Shown: one piece after another, positions 52,941 to 61,594 of the stretch
How the letters are laid out: each line of letters opens with the position of its first letter
Numbering within the stretch: the stretch's first letter is position 1
Assembly (NCBI RefSeq): GCF_002872475.1
Contig: NZ_CP025682.1
Location: forward strand, 2,108,001-2,172,000
DNA from: Pseudazoarcus pumilus
GTDB taxonomy: Bacteria; Pseudomonadota; Gammaproteobacteria; Burkholderiales; Rhodocyclaceae
Length of the DNA stretch: 64,000 bases
Direction of reading: 5' to 3'
Made by a program: the position numbers and the translations under genes
Notes under the pieces: generated by a model
Databases searched by the model: none
The model's input: only the letters and a program-made list of their open reading frames with translations
What the model was told of the DNA's origin: nothing

Positions 52941-53611
52941 GCGCCCTGTTGCCACAGCCCGAGCAGTGCATCGCGATGGCGCGAGATCTCCGCCACCGTG
53001 ACCTCGATCACCGGACCGCTGATGGTGTGGCCGGCGTAGTTCGCGGGCAGGTGTTCGTCGACGCCAGCAATTTCGACGGCGACATCTTCCTGCCCGGCGA
53101 GCAAGCGCTTGCTGCGCTCGTGCGCCTCGATCATCACACTGCCGTTGGTCAGATTGAGCGAGGCCTCGAGCGTACCCGGCTGTTCGTTGCTCATCATGGC
53201 GTGCACCACGCAGGGCACGAGGCGAAACTCGTTGGCGATCGCCAGGCCATGGCGGCGCAGCGCGCGCAACCGGTCGGAGGCCGCCTCGGGCAACGCATGC
53301 CCGGCGCGTGCGACGAGACCCTCGAGCTCGGCATCGGTCAGATGCGGCGCGGCAGTGACGAGTTCGTCGCGCTCCACCGACGAGGTGGGCGAGAGCGCGG
53401 TGGCCTGGATCGCATGGGCATGTGCGCGCAGCTCGACACCGGCGCGCGCGAGCTGCTTGCCGGCAATGGTGGGCAGACCTTGCAACACCATCGCACCCAG
53501 CATCTCGGCCAGGCGCGCCTTGAGCTGTTGAGGATCCATCGTGGCGAGTTCGTCGGGCACGGCCAGCTGCAGGTCGAAGTGAATCTGGAGTCGGACGTTG
53601 GCCGGCTTCAT
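52937..53611 (-). CDS. Conserved hypothetical protein (224 aa)
   Basis: I do not recognise this family. The sequence has no membrane segment or signal and contains a mixed alpha/beta pattern with EIAGVDEHLPANYAGHTISGPVIEVTVAEI near the end. The gene overlaps the PIG-L deacetylase gene by four bases and follows siaD by about 105 bases, in the same direction. Confidence 0.65.
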   Translation of the reverse strand: MKPANVRLQIHFDLQLAVPDELATMDPQQLKARLAEMLGAMVLQGLPTIAGKQLARAGVELRAHAHAIQATALSPTSSVERDELVTAAPHLTDAELEGLVARAGHALPEAASDRLRALRRHGLAIANEFRLVPCVVHAMMSNEQPGTLEASLNLTNGSVMIEAHERSKRLLAGQEDVAVEIAGVDEHLPANYAGHTISGPVIEVTVAEISRHRDALLGLWQQGA

Positions 53612-53716
53612 CGAGATCTCCGCTCAGGGGTCGCCGTCGATCCTGCCACGATGCCGTCGTGCTGGAAAGCCCGGAGCACAGGAAGGCACGCGCCGCACGC
53701 GCCGCGCGGCGGGAAC

Positions 53717-54526
53717 TCAGGCGGGAAAGATGCGATTACGGCCGGCGTCCTTGGCGCGCCGCAACGCCACGTCGGCACGGTTGATGGTCTCCGACGGGCT
53801 CTCTGCGGCGATGTGTTCGGTGAGGCCGAAACTGGCGGTCACCGACACCGTCACGGCGTCGCACGAGACATTCAGGGCCTCGATCTCGCGGCGCACGCGT
53901 TCGCACACCGCAGCGGCGACGTCCAGCGCGGTATCGGGCAGCGCGATGATGAACTCCTCGCCGCCCCAGCGGGCGAATACGTCATAGTCGCGCAGGCAGC
54001 TGCGCACGGTATCGACCACGCGGCACAGCACGGCGTCGCCCACGTCGTGGCCGAAATGGTCGTTGACGTTCTTGAAGTGATCGATGTCGAGGATCGCCAG
54101 CGAAAAGGTCACGCCACGCCGGCTCGCGCGTTCGCTTTCCTCGCGCAGTCGATCGGTCATGAACCGGCGGTTGCCCACGCCGGTGAGCGGATCGCGCAGC
54201 GTGAGCGTCTTGAGTTCTTCGTTGAGCGCGATGAGCTGGCTCTGGTAACGGTCGGAGATGCGCGCGAGCTTCTCCAGGCGCATGATCTGGCGGTCGTACT
54301 CGCGGATCAGGTCCATGTTCTGCGTGCGCGAGACATTGTGGTAGCCGTCGGAGATGCGCACCAGCTTCTCCAGCCGGCCACGCTGCTGCTCGCTGCGTTC
54401 GAGCAGTTCGGCGAGCACCTCGCGCATCGGATTGTCGCGCTGCGAGGAGTCGTCGAGCAGCGTGCGCACGCGCTCGTGCAGTTCGACCTCCTCGCGTGTG
54501 CGCGGGATCGTATGTTCAGCCACCAT
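53717..54526 (-). CDS. siaD: Diguanylate cyclase SiaD
   Basis: Makes cyclic di-GMP in the Sia stress/biofilm pathway. The 269-residue protein has a helical, coiled-coil N part (residues about 1-105) that in SiaD binds SiaC, then a GGDEF domain with intact GGEEF and an upstream RDYD I-site. ATG at 54526 follows AAGGA and overlaps the siaC stop by 11 bases. Operon order siaA-siaB-siaC-siaD is as in Pseudomonas aeruginosa. Confidence 0.93.
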   Translation of the reverse strand: MVAEHTIPRTREEVELHERVRTLLDDSSQRDNPMREVLAELLERSEQQRGRLEKLVRISDGYHNVSRTQNMDLIREYDRQIMRLEKLARISDRYQSQLIALNEELKTLTLRDPLTGVGNRRFMTDRLREESERASRRGVTFSLAILDIDHFKNVNDHFGHDVGDAVLCRVVDTVRSCLRDYDVFARWGGEEFIIALPDTALDVAAAVCERVRREIEALNVSCDAVTVSVTASFGLTEHIAAESPSETINRADVALRRAKDAGRNRIFPA

Positions 54527-54896
54527 CCTTTTCGACTCCGAACGGGAAGGTGCAGTCCTCGCGGAATTCTTCGGCGAGGTCGGCCACGCGCTCGTTGGCC
54601 GGATCATGATGCCAGATGACCTCGACGGCGCGCCCGTCGCGGTGGGCATCCTCGAGCAGATCGAAGATGTCCATCATGGCCTTGACCGAGCTGGTGTTCA
54701 TGTACATCAGCCGCAGGTCCAGATGCAGCGGATGCGCGCTCGACGCCAGATAGCGTTCGATCCAGTCGATCACCTCGGCGAAGAACTCGAAGGAGTTCTC
54801 GGGGAAGGAATCCCCCGCGATGCGCATCACGCCCGAATCCCAATCGGCGCTTACCGACGGGGTCGATTGCGTGGATTCGATGTTGAGCACGTTCAT
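54516..54896 (-). CDS. siaC: Biofilm regulation phosphoprotein SiaC (DUF1987)
   Basis: Switch protein whose unphosphorylated form binds and activates the SiaD cyclase. The family block QSTP, GDSFPENSFEFF, DWIERYL, MYMNTSSVKAMMDIFDLLE and EEFREDC are all present. With the ATG at 54896 the conserved Thr in NTSS is residue 68, the number used for the SiaC phosphosite. An ATG seven codons upstream also exists. The gene follows siaB closely. Confidence 0.93.
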   Translation of the reverse strand: MNVLNIESTQSTPSVSADWDSGVMRIAGDSFPENSFEFFAEVIDWIERYLASSAHPLHLDLRLMYMNTSSVKAMMDIFDLLEDAHRDGRAVEVIWHHDPANERVADLAEEFREDCTFPFGVEKDGG

Positions 54897-54922
54897 CGGA
54901 CGATTACCCATTTCCATTCCAT

Positions 54923-55465
54923 TCAGATCACGGCGCGCACGCTGAAGAAGACCCGCTCGCCACCGAGGTCGGAGAGCGTCGCCGCCAGCGGTCGCGACGA
55001 CTTGCGTGCGACGTCGATCAGCCCCAGCCCGGCACCGCTGACCGCACCTTCGTCACGCGGACGGCGCAACTGTTCCTTGTAGGCGGCCTTGAGTGCGGCC
55101 TTGTCCATCGCCGCAAGTTGCTCGATGCGCGCAAGCAGCGCTTCGCCGTCGGCGCGCTCGACCATGTTGCCGGCCTGTACCGCATAGCCGCCATCGACGT
55201 CACGCGCCACCACCACCGTCACCGCCGCGTCGTTCTCGTCATAGCCACGCACCCTGCAGTAATGGCGGATGTTCTGCGTCAGTTCGATATACACGCCGAA
55301 CACGTCCATCACCGCCGAGGGCTGCAGTTGTTCGGCCGTCAGGTAGCTGCGCAGCGCGTTGCCCAGCTCCTCGATCAGCCCGTGGGAAATCGGCCCATTG
55401 AAACACAGCAGGATGTTGCGCCGGTTGAACTGCTCGCGCAGGTCGAAGAGGTCGATGGCGTTCAT
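54923..55465 (-). CDS. siaB: SiaB-family protein kinase
   Basis: A GHKL-type kinase of 180 residues that phosphorylates SiaC. GVYIELTQNIRHYCRVRGY gives the N-box-like Glu/Asn region, and GAGLGLIDVARKS the G-box. The C-terminus reads GGERVFFSVRAVI. It lies 10 bases after siaA. It has no sensor domain, so control comes through the phosphatase SiaA. Confidence 0.93.
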   Translation of the reverse strand: MNAIDLFDLREQFNRRNILLCFNGPISHGLIEELGNALRSYLTAEQLQPSAVMDVFGVYIELTQNIRHYCRVRGYDENDAAVTVVVARDVDGGYAVQAGNMVERADGEALLARIEQLAAMDKAALKAAYKEQLRRPRDEGAVSGAGLGLIDVARKSSRPLAATLSDLGGERVFFSVRAVI

Positions 55466-55475
55466 GGTCTCGGCT

Positions 55476-57476
55476 TCAAGTCAGTCGGAACGATAATATC
55501 GTGATGTCGTCGCGCTGCGGGACGTCGCCGCGATATTCCTCGAGCGCGCGGTCGATGGCCTCGGCCTGTTCGCTCATGGACAGCGGCGCGATGCTGCGCA
55601 GCAGCTCGGCGAAACGGGTATTGCCGAATCCGAAACCGCGCTCGCCACCGGCCTGGTCGAGATAGCCGTCGGTGGCCAGATAGCAGGTCGTGCGCGGAGC
55701 GATAACGACTTCGGAGTCCGAATACTCGCCACGGCGGCGATCTCCCAGCGCACGCCGGTGACCGCGGATCTCGCCGAAGTCCTCGCCGTCGCTCCAGTAC
55801 AGCGAAATCTTGGCGCCGGAAAAGCGCACGCGGCGACTGTCCGTCTCCATCACGACAATGCCACCATCCATGTTGGTGGCGATGGCGCGCGGCAGCGCGA
55901 AATCCTGCAGCATCGCGCGCATGGCCTCGTCGGTGCGGCGCAGTATCGCCGCCGGCGAATCCATGCCCTCGTGCGCGATCGCGTGGTCGATGGCCGCGCG
56001 CGCGAGCATGGTCATCAGTGCGCCGGGCACGCCGTGGCCGGCGCAGTCGAACACGCCGACCAGGCAGCGCTCGCCCTCGCAGCGGAACACGTAGAAGTCA
56101 CCGCCAACGACATCGCGCGGCCGCCACACGATGAAGTGATCCTCGCCCAGCGCCTGCGACATCTGCCGATCGGGCAGGATCGCGCGCTGGATCAGGCTCG
56201 CATAATCGATCGATGCGCGGATCTGGCGGTTGGCGGCTTCCATCTCGTCGTTGCTGCGCTCGAGCGCCTCGGTGCGCTCGCGCACCTGCCCTTCCAGATT
56301 CTCGGTGTGACGTCGCACCTGCTCGGCCATGCTCGCGAAGGCGCGACTCAGGTCGCCGATCTCGTCCGTCCCCGCCGCCGGCAACGAGACATCGTAGCGC
56401 CCGCGCTCGATCTCGATCGCCGATTCGCGCAAACGCCGCAACGGGCGAAGCACCAGACGGTCGACGGCGACCCCGGAGAGCACCAGCAGGGCCAGCACCG
56501 AGAGCACCAGCGCGGCCACGACGGTGCCCAGCCATCCGCCCTCGAAGACCTCGGCGACGTTCAGATCGACGGCCGTGAGCACATGCCAGCGCAGTTCCGG
56601 AATCCATGCCATCGCGACGAGTTGCTCGCGCCCGTCGAGTACCGCGCGCACGATGCGCACAGCCTGCGGATCGGCCCGGGCCTCGGCCATCGCCGAGCGC
56701 ACCACATCACGCTGCTCGCCCGCGCCGAAGAGCCGTTGCAGACCATCCGCCGCGGCGACACCGGCGGCCGAACCGAAGGCGATCAGCGAGGCGTCCGGGT
56801 GGGCCTGGATCGCCCCCTGCTCGTCGAGGATCATCGGCGTCACGCCGGCCTCGTCGGTGGACACGAACTCGCGGATGAACGCGCCCAGATCGAGTCCGGT
56901 GCCGGCCAGGCCGATGCGCCGCTCGCCGTCGGTGATGACGACGTTGAGCCACACGCGCGTGGTACCCAGTTCCGGGTCAGGATTGACGTTGATGTTGTAG
57001 GCGTCGTCGCCGCCCACGGTATTGAAGAACCACGCGTCCTTGTCCGCCTGCGCATCGAGCGTGTAGCGCGGCGCGGCACTGAACGCCTCATCCTCGGTAT
57101 TGAAGTAGTAATGCCGGCTGAGCGCGCTGATCAGAAAGTAGGAGCGGCTGCCGAAATCCGCCCGATAGCCTTCCGCCTCGCGGAAGAACAGCGCGCGCTT
57201 GTCCGCGTCGGACTCGTCGAGCAGCCAGCGGCGCGTCAGTTCGGAGCCGGCGAGACGACGCGACAACGCGAGGTCACGCGTGACCGGTGCCAGGATCTTC
57301 TGACGGTTGAGCTCGGTGAAATTGCGCGCGTAGGCCTCACCGAAGTAGGTGCGCACGCCATCGAGAAACTGCCAGCCGAACAGGGCAGCCGGCGAAAGCA
57401 CCAGCGCGCAGGCGAGCACCAGCGCCAGCATCGACTTGGCCCGCAGACCCCAACCCCGCCCGAACTGTGCAGTCAT
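55476..57476 (-). CDS. siaA: SiaA-like membrane PP2C (SpoIIE) phosphatase with dCache sensor and HAMP
   Basis: Dephosphorylates SiaC in response to an external signal. The 666-residue protein has a first membrane helix (about 12-36), a periplasmic dCache domain (about 37-310), a second helix (about 315-340), HAMP (about 340-395), a short coiled coil and a SpoIIE domain with Asp metal ligands in GGDFYVF, DCAGHGVPGALMTML and RDDITILSF. The ATG at 57476 is preferred over 57512. Gene order and size match Pseudomonas SiaA. Confidence 0.93.
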   Translation of the reverse strand: MTAQFGRGWGLRAKSMLALVLACALVLSPAALFGWQFLDGVRTYFGEAYARNFTELNRQKILAPVTRDLALSRRLAGSELTRRWLLDESDADKRALFFREAEGYRADFGSRSYFLISALSRHYYFNTEDEAFSAAPRYTLDAQADKDAWFFNTVGGDDAYNINVNPDPELGTTRVWLNVVITDGERRIGLAGTGLDLGAFIREFVSTDEAGVTPMILDEQGAIQAHPDASLIAFGSAAGVAAADGLQRLFGAGEQRDVVRSAMAEARADPQAVRIVRAVLDGREQLVAMAWIPELRWHVLTAVDLNVAEVFEGGWLGTVVAALVLSVLALLVLSGVAVDRLVLRPLRRLRESAIEIERGRYDVSLPAAGTDEIGDLSRAFASMAEQVRRHTENLEGQVRERTEALERSNDEMEAANRQIRASIDYASLIQRAILPDRQMSQALGEDHFIVWRPRDVVGGDFYVFRCEGERCLVGVFDCAGHGVPGALMTMLARAAIDHAIAHEGMDSPAAILRRTDEAMRAMLQDFALPRAIATNMDGGIVVMETDSRRVRFSGAKISLYWSDGEDFGEIRGHRRALGDRRRGEYSDSEVVIAPRTTCYLATDGYLDQAGGERGFGFGNTRFAELLRSIAPLSMSEQAEAIDRALEEYRGDVPQRDDITILSFRLT

Positions 57477-57596
57477 TGCGCGCCCCGCGTCTCCGCACGA
57501 ACCTAAAACCATTTGAATGGCATGGATTTATCGCCGGGCGCGACTCTAGCACGAGAATCCCCGGCACAAAGCGCCGCGCAGCGGCGCCGGCCGCGA

Positions 57597-57848
57597 TCAG
57601 GAAAACGGTCGGGGATCCTCGACCGAAACGCGGTACTGGTGGGTGACCTCGGCATCGCCGTCGGGCAGCACCTGCAGGAAGCGCTCATCGATCGGCGACA
57701 TGTAGAGCGGACGACGATTGCCGTCGGGCATGTCTTCCCATTCGAACACGATGTAATAGCCACCGGCGAAACTGATCATGTCGAGATTGAACATTCCAAC
57801 CATCGTGCCGCCGCGCGACACCAGGCAACGAACCTTGTCAGCATCCAT
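57597..57848 (-). CDS. Small hypothetical protein (83 aa)
   Basis: An 83-residue product with MVGMFNLDMISFAGGYYIVFEWEDMPDG and DERFLQVLPDG; I do not recognise it. GAGGAA before the ATG supports the start. It lies 120 bases upstream of siaA in the same direction and may be a separate unit. Confidence 0.65.
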   Translation of the reverse strand: MDADKVRCLVSRGGTMVGMFNLDMISFAGGYYIVFEWEDMPDGNRRPLYMSPIDERFLQVLPDGDAEVTHQYRVSVEDPRPFS

Positions 57849-57902
57849 ACTGGTTTCCTCGGGCACCCACGCCGCTGCGCGGGTGCGGACTGGACAAACG
57901 AA

Positions 57903-57926
57903 GCAGGCCCTGCATGCAGGGCCTGC
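57903..57926. promoter_or_regulatory. Perfect 24-base palindrome upstream of the 83-aa gene
   Basis: GCAGGCCCTGCA followed by its exact reverse complement forms a 12-bp stem without loop. It is 55 bases before the minus-strand start at 57848. On the minus strand a T-rich stretch follows, so it may be an attenuator or terminator; as DNA it could bind a dimeric regulator. Confidence 0.5.
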
Positions 57927-58137
57927 CAAACGCGTCCAAGTTACCAGATGGCGCCTTGCCGGTCCAGTCGCCGCGCGAGGACAAGCCTTGACATAGCTCA
58001 ACGAATCACGCCACGTTCCCTGTAAGCTGACTTCAAGATTCGCGAGATTCGAACCGTGCGAAACGTCGGGCTTCGTTCTAGAATGGTCGCGAGCGAGTCA
58101 CAGAGCTCGAACAGGATAACCCAACCAAGGAGGCAAC

Positions 58138-58827
58138 ATGCACGCAGCAGAAATCATGACGCGCGACGTCATCACCGCCACGCCGCAGACGGAAGTGCGC
58201 GAGATCGTCGAGCTCATGCTCAAGAACCACATCAGCGCGGTACCCGTGGTCGACGCCGCCGGCAAGGTTCTCGGCATGGTCAGCGAGGGCGACCTCATGC
58301 GCCGCGTCGAAAACAAGACCGACCGTCGCGACTCGTGGTGGCTCAAGGCCTTGTTCACGGCGAGCAACGATGCCGGCACCTACGTCAAGTCTCACGGCCG
58401 TCGCGCCGAAGACGTGATGACGCGCGATGTCATCACGATCAGCGAGGACACGCCGCTTTACAAGATCGCGCAGATGCTGGAGAAGCATCACATCAAGCGC
58501 GCGCCGGTGGTCAAGGACGGCAAGCTGGTCGGCATCGTCAGCCGCTCCAACCTGCTGCATGGCTTCTCGACGATGCAGCAGGACGCAGGCGGCACGGCCG
58601 ACGACCGCAGCATCCGCGAGAAGATCATCAATGAGATGACCAACAAGCTCGACATCTCCGAGTCCACGACCAACGTCGTCGTCGTCGACGGCGTCGTCAC
58701 CCTGTGGGGCCTGGTCGACAGCGAGATCAAGAAGAAGGCCGCCGGTGTCGCCGCCGAAACCGCCGCCGGCGTCAAGGAAGTGCACAACAACCTCGGCGTT
58801 TCGCCGTCGCAGATCGGCGCGTACTGA
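58138..58827 (+). CDS. CBS-pair and BON domain protein
   Basis: A 229-residue protein. Two CBS domains (about residues 5-60 and 93-148) bind adenine nucleotides and sense energy state; a C-terminal BON domain (about 160-222) is a membrane or lipid-binding module. MTRDVITATPQTEV and its second copy MTRDVITISEDTPL mark the repeats. AAGGAGG before the ATG is near ideal. Such CBS-BON proteins are common, but their partners are unknown. It has its own terminator. Confidence 0.92.
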   Translation: MHAAEIMTRDVITATPQTEVREIVELMLKNHISAVPVVDAAGKVLGMVSEGDLMRRVENKTDRRDSWWLKALFTASNDAGTYVKSHGRRAEDVMTRDVITISEDTPLYKIAQMLEKHHIKRAPVVKDGKLVGIVSRSNLLHGFSTMQQDAGGTADDRSIREKIINEMTNKLDISESTTNVVVVDGVVTLWGLVDSEIKKKAAGVAAETAAGVKEVHNNLGVSPSQIGAY

Positions 58828-58849
58828 TCCACGCCGCATCGCGTTCAAG

Positions 58850-58875
58850 AACGGCCGCCTGCGGGCGGCCGTTTT
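58850..58875 (+). terminator. Rho-independent terminator after the CBS-BON gene
   Basis: AACGGCCGCC/GGCGGCCGTT with a 4-base loop is followed by TTTT (58872-58875). It separates the gene from the convergent sbcC. Confidence 0.85.
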
Positions 58876-58879
58876 CATT

Positions 58880-61594
58880 TCACGGCTGGCGCAGCCGAAC
58901 GTGGCTGCCGGCCGCGCCGGCGATTACTTCCAGGCGCACGTCCATGCGCTCGCGCAGTTCGGCCACGTGCGAGATCACGCCCACCAGTCGCCCGGCCTGT
59001 TGCAGGTCGATCAGCGTAGACAGCGCAAAGTCCAGCGCCTCCGGGTCCAGCGTGCCGAAGCCCTCGTCGATGAACAGCGTCTCCATCTGCATGCCGCCGG
59101 CGCGCGACTGCACCACGTCGGCCAGCCCCAGCGCCAGCGACAGCGCGGCCAGAAAGCCCTCGCCGCCCGACAGCGTGGCCGCCGGCCGGCTGCTGCCGGT
59201 GTAGTGGTCGAACACCTCCAGATCCAGCCCGCCGGCGCGACGCCCGTCGACCAGTCCCTGCACGCGGCGCAGTTCGAAGCGACTACGACTCATGCGCAGC
59301 AGGCGCAGCGACGCGGCCTCCAGCACCTCGTCGAGCAAGGTGGCCAGCACGAAGCGCTGGAAACTCAGGTTGAGGCGATTGCCTCCGCCCGCCACCTCGG
59401 CCAGCCGCCCCGCCACCGCGTACTGCCGCTCCAGTTCTCCGGCCTGCGCCGCCAGCTCGGACAGCGCGGCCAGCGTGCGGTCCGCCGCCTCCACCCGGCC
59501 CGCCGCATCGCGCGTGGCGAGCAGCGCCGCTTCCAGCGCCTCGCCCGCCGAACGCGCGGCAGCCTCCACGGCCGGCAGGTCCGGCGCGCCGCCTTCCACG
59601 GCGGCCGCCTGCGCGGCCTGCGTCGCGCGCTGCAGGACTTCTTCGGCCGCTTGTTCCGCCGAACGCGCGGCGGCCAGTTCGTTGGCCACTTGTTGCGCGG
59701 CCTGCTGCGCCTGTGCGAGCGCCTCGTCGAGCGCGCGGCGTGCGGCCCGCACGCGCGCGATTTCCGCCTCCAGCGCAGCAACCGTGTTCAGTTCCTGCGG
59801 CAGCTTGCGCTGAAGCAGGGCGGCTTCCGTATCGGCCCGCGTCACCTCGCCCTCGGCGCTCTGGCGCGCGGCCTCGGCCTTGCGCACCGCTTTCTCGGCT
59901 TCACCAATAGCCTGCTCGCAGGCCGGCAATTCGCGCGCCAGTTCCGCCAGCCGCTGCGCGGCCGACTGTGCCGCCTTCAATTCGGCCTGCAAGGCGGCCG
60001 GATCCGCCGCATCGGCTGGATCGCGCTCCAGCTCGCCGGCCGTCGCGCGCAGCCCCTCCGCCTGCTTGTCGGCCTCGTGACGGCGCAATAGCGCCGCCTC
60101 GCGCGCGGTCGCCGCCTTGCGCACCGCCTCGCGGGCCTCGCGCAGCGCGGCCTCGGAAACCGCATCGGTACTCGCTCGCGCCGGCGCAGGATGGTCCGTG
60201 CCGCCGCACACCGGACAGGGCGCACCGGCCTGCAGGCCGGCGGCGAGCAGACCCGCCTGCGCCGCGCTCCAGGCGTGTTCGACGTCGTCCTGCCGACGCT
60301 GCGCGTCGGCCAGCGCGGCGTCGGCCGCCGTCACTGCCTTCGCGGCCTCGCTCAGCCGACCCTCGGCACCGGCCAGATCCTTGCGCAGTTGCGCGAGCCG
60401 CGCCAGCCGCTCGCGCGCGGCCTGCGCATCCTTGAGGCGGTGCGCCAACACTTCGACACGCGCCGCCAGCGCCTGCACTTGCTCACGCTCGTCACGCCGC
60501 GTCTGCAGCGTCTTGCGCGCGGCCGCGAGTGCAGCCTCCCCACGCTCGCGCTCGGCGCCGGCCGCGTCGCGCTGCTTTGCCGCCGCGTCGCGGCGCGCCA
60601 GGGCCTGCGCCAGATCGGTGACGGCCGGCAGCAGGGCTTCGAGTTCGTTGAGGCGTTTGGCCAGCGCCTCACGCTCGGGTGTGCGAGCGTTTTCCGTCGC
60701 CAGCCGCGCGTCGGCCTGCGCCTGAGCTTGTGCAACGGCCTCGCGCTGGCGTGCGGCCTCCTGCAGGCGCTGCGCGGCCTGCGCACGTTCGCGCTCGGCC
60801 TGCACGGCGACGCGAGCGCGCTCGAGCGCGAGGCGGGCAGCGGCGTCGCGTTCGCGGGCGGCCTTCTCCTCCACTCGGCGTTGCTCGACCTCGCCCGCCA
60901 GTTGCGCGCGCCGCGTCTTGAGCGCATCCACGCTGTCGCAATCGGCATGCTGCAACAAGGTCTCGCGCCGCGTCTGCGTCTCGCGGCCGGCGACTTCGAG
61001 CGCGCGGGCGCGCTCCCTGAGCGCGTCGCTCAGATCGCTGCAGATGCGGGTACGGAACAGGGTTTCGAGAATGGCCTCGCGCTCGCCGGAGCCGGCCGTG
61101 AGCAGTTCGCGGAAGCGCCCCTGCGGCAGCACGATGACCTGACGAAACTGCGCGCTGTCGAAGCCGAGCAGGCCGCGCACGGCATCGAGCACCTTGCCGG
61201 GCTGGGTGGCGAGGCTTTTCCATTCACCGTCCGTGAGGCGATCGAGCTGCGCCTCGGGCTGCGCCTGCATCCAGCCCTCGCCGCGCTTTCTCGGCCGTTG
61301 CTGGGCGGGCTTGCGCGTGACGCGGTAGCGCTCGGCGCCGAGCGCGAATTCCAGTTCGACCTCGGTTTCGAGTTCAGCCGGGGCGAGGTCGCTGCGCATC
61401 GCGCGTGCGTCACGCTCGCCGCCGGAGGTGTCGCCGTACAGCGCGAAGCACAGGGCGTCGAGCAGCGTGGTCTTGCCGGCGCCGGTGGCGCCGTGGATGA
61501 GAAACAGCGCGCGCTCGCCCAGCCGCGTGAAATCCACGCGCTCGCGCCCGGCGAACGGACCGAAGGCCTGCATGGTGAGGATCAGCGGCTTCAT
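58880..61594 (-). CDS. sbcC: SbcC exonuclease subunit (Rad50-like ATPase)
   Basis: ATPase of the SbcCD nuclease that opens and trims hairpins and protein-blocked DNA ends. The 904-residue protein has Walker A GATGAGKTT (35-43), two very long Ala/Arg/Glu-rich coiled coils around a zinc hook CPVCGGTDHP (near residue 460), and the C-terminal signature TLSGGEGFLAALSLALGLAD with Walker B LFIDEGFGTLD. The start overlaps the sbcD stop (ATGA). Confidence 0.96.
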   Translation of the reverse strand: MKPLILTMQAFGPFAGRERVDFTRLGERALFLIHGATGAGKTTLLDALCFALYGDTSGGERDARAMRSDLAPAELETEVELEFALGAERYRVTRKPAQQRPRKRGEGWMQAQPEAQLDRLTDGEWKSLATQPGKVLDAVRGLLGFDSAQFRQVIVLPQGRFRELLTAGSGEREAILETLFRTRICSDLSDALRERARALEVAGRETQTRRETLLQHADCDSVDALKTRRAQLAGEVEQRRVEEKAARERDAAARLALERARVAVQAERERAQAAQRLQEAARQREAVAQAQAQADARLATENARTPEREALAKRLNELEALLPAVTDLAQALARRDAAAKQRDAAGAERERGEAALAAARKTLQTRRDEREQVQALAARVEVLAHRLKDAQAARERLARLAQLRKDLAGAEGRLSEAAKAVTAADAALADAQRRQDDVEHAWSAAQAGLLAAGLQAGAPCPVCGGTDHPAPARASTDAVSEAALREAREAVRKAATAREAALLRRHEADKQAEGLRATAGELERDPADAADPAALQAELKAAQSAAQRLAELARELPACEQAIGEAEKAVRKAEAARQSAEGEVTRADTEAALLQRKLPQELNTVAALEAEIARVRAARRALDEALAQAQQAAQQVANELAAARSAEQAAEEVLQRATQAAQAAAVEGGAPDLPAVEAAARSAGEALEAALLATRDAAGRVEAADRTLAALSELAAQAGELERQYAVAGRLAEVAGGGNRLNLSFQRFVLATLLDEVLEAASLRLLRMSRSRFELRRVQGLVDGRRAGGLDLEVFDHYTGSSRPAATLSGGEGFLAALSLALGLADVVQSRAGGMQMETLFIDEGFGTLDPEALDFALSTLIDLQQAGRLVGVISHVAELRERMDVRLEVIAGAAGSHVRLRQP

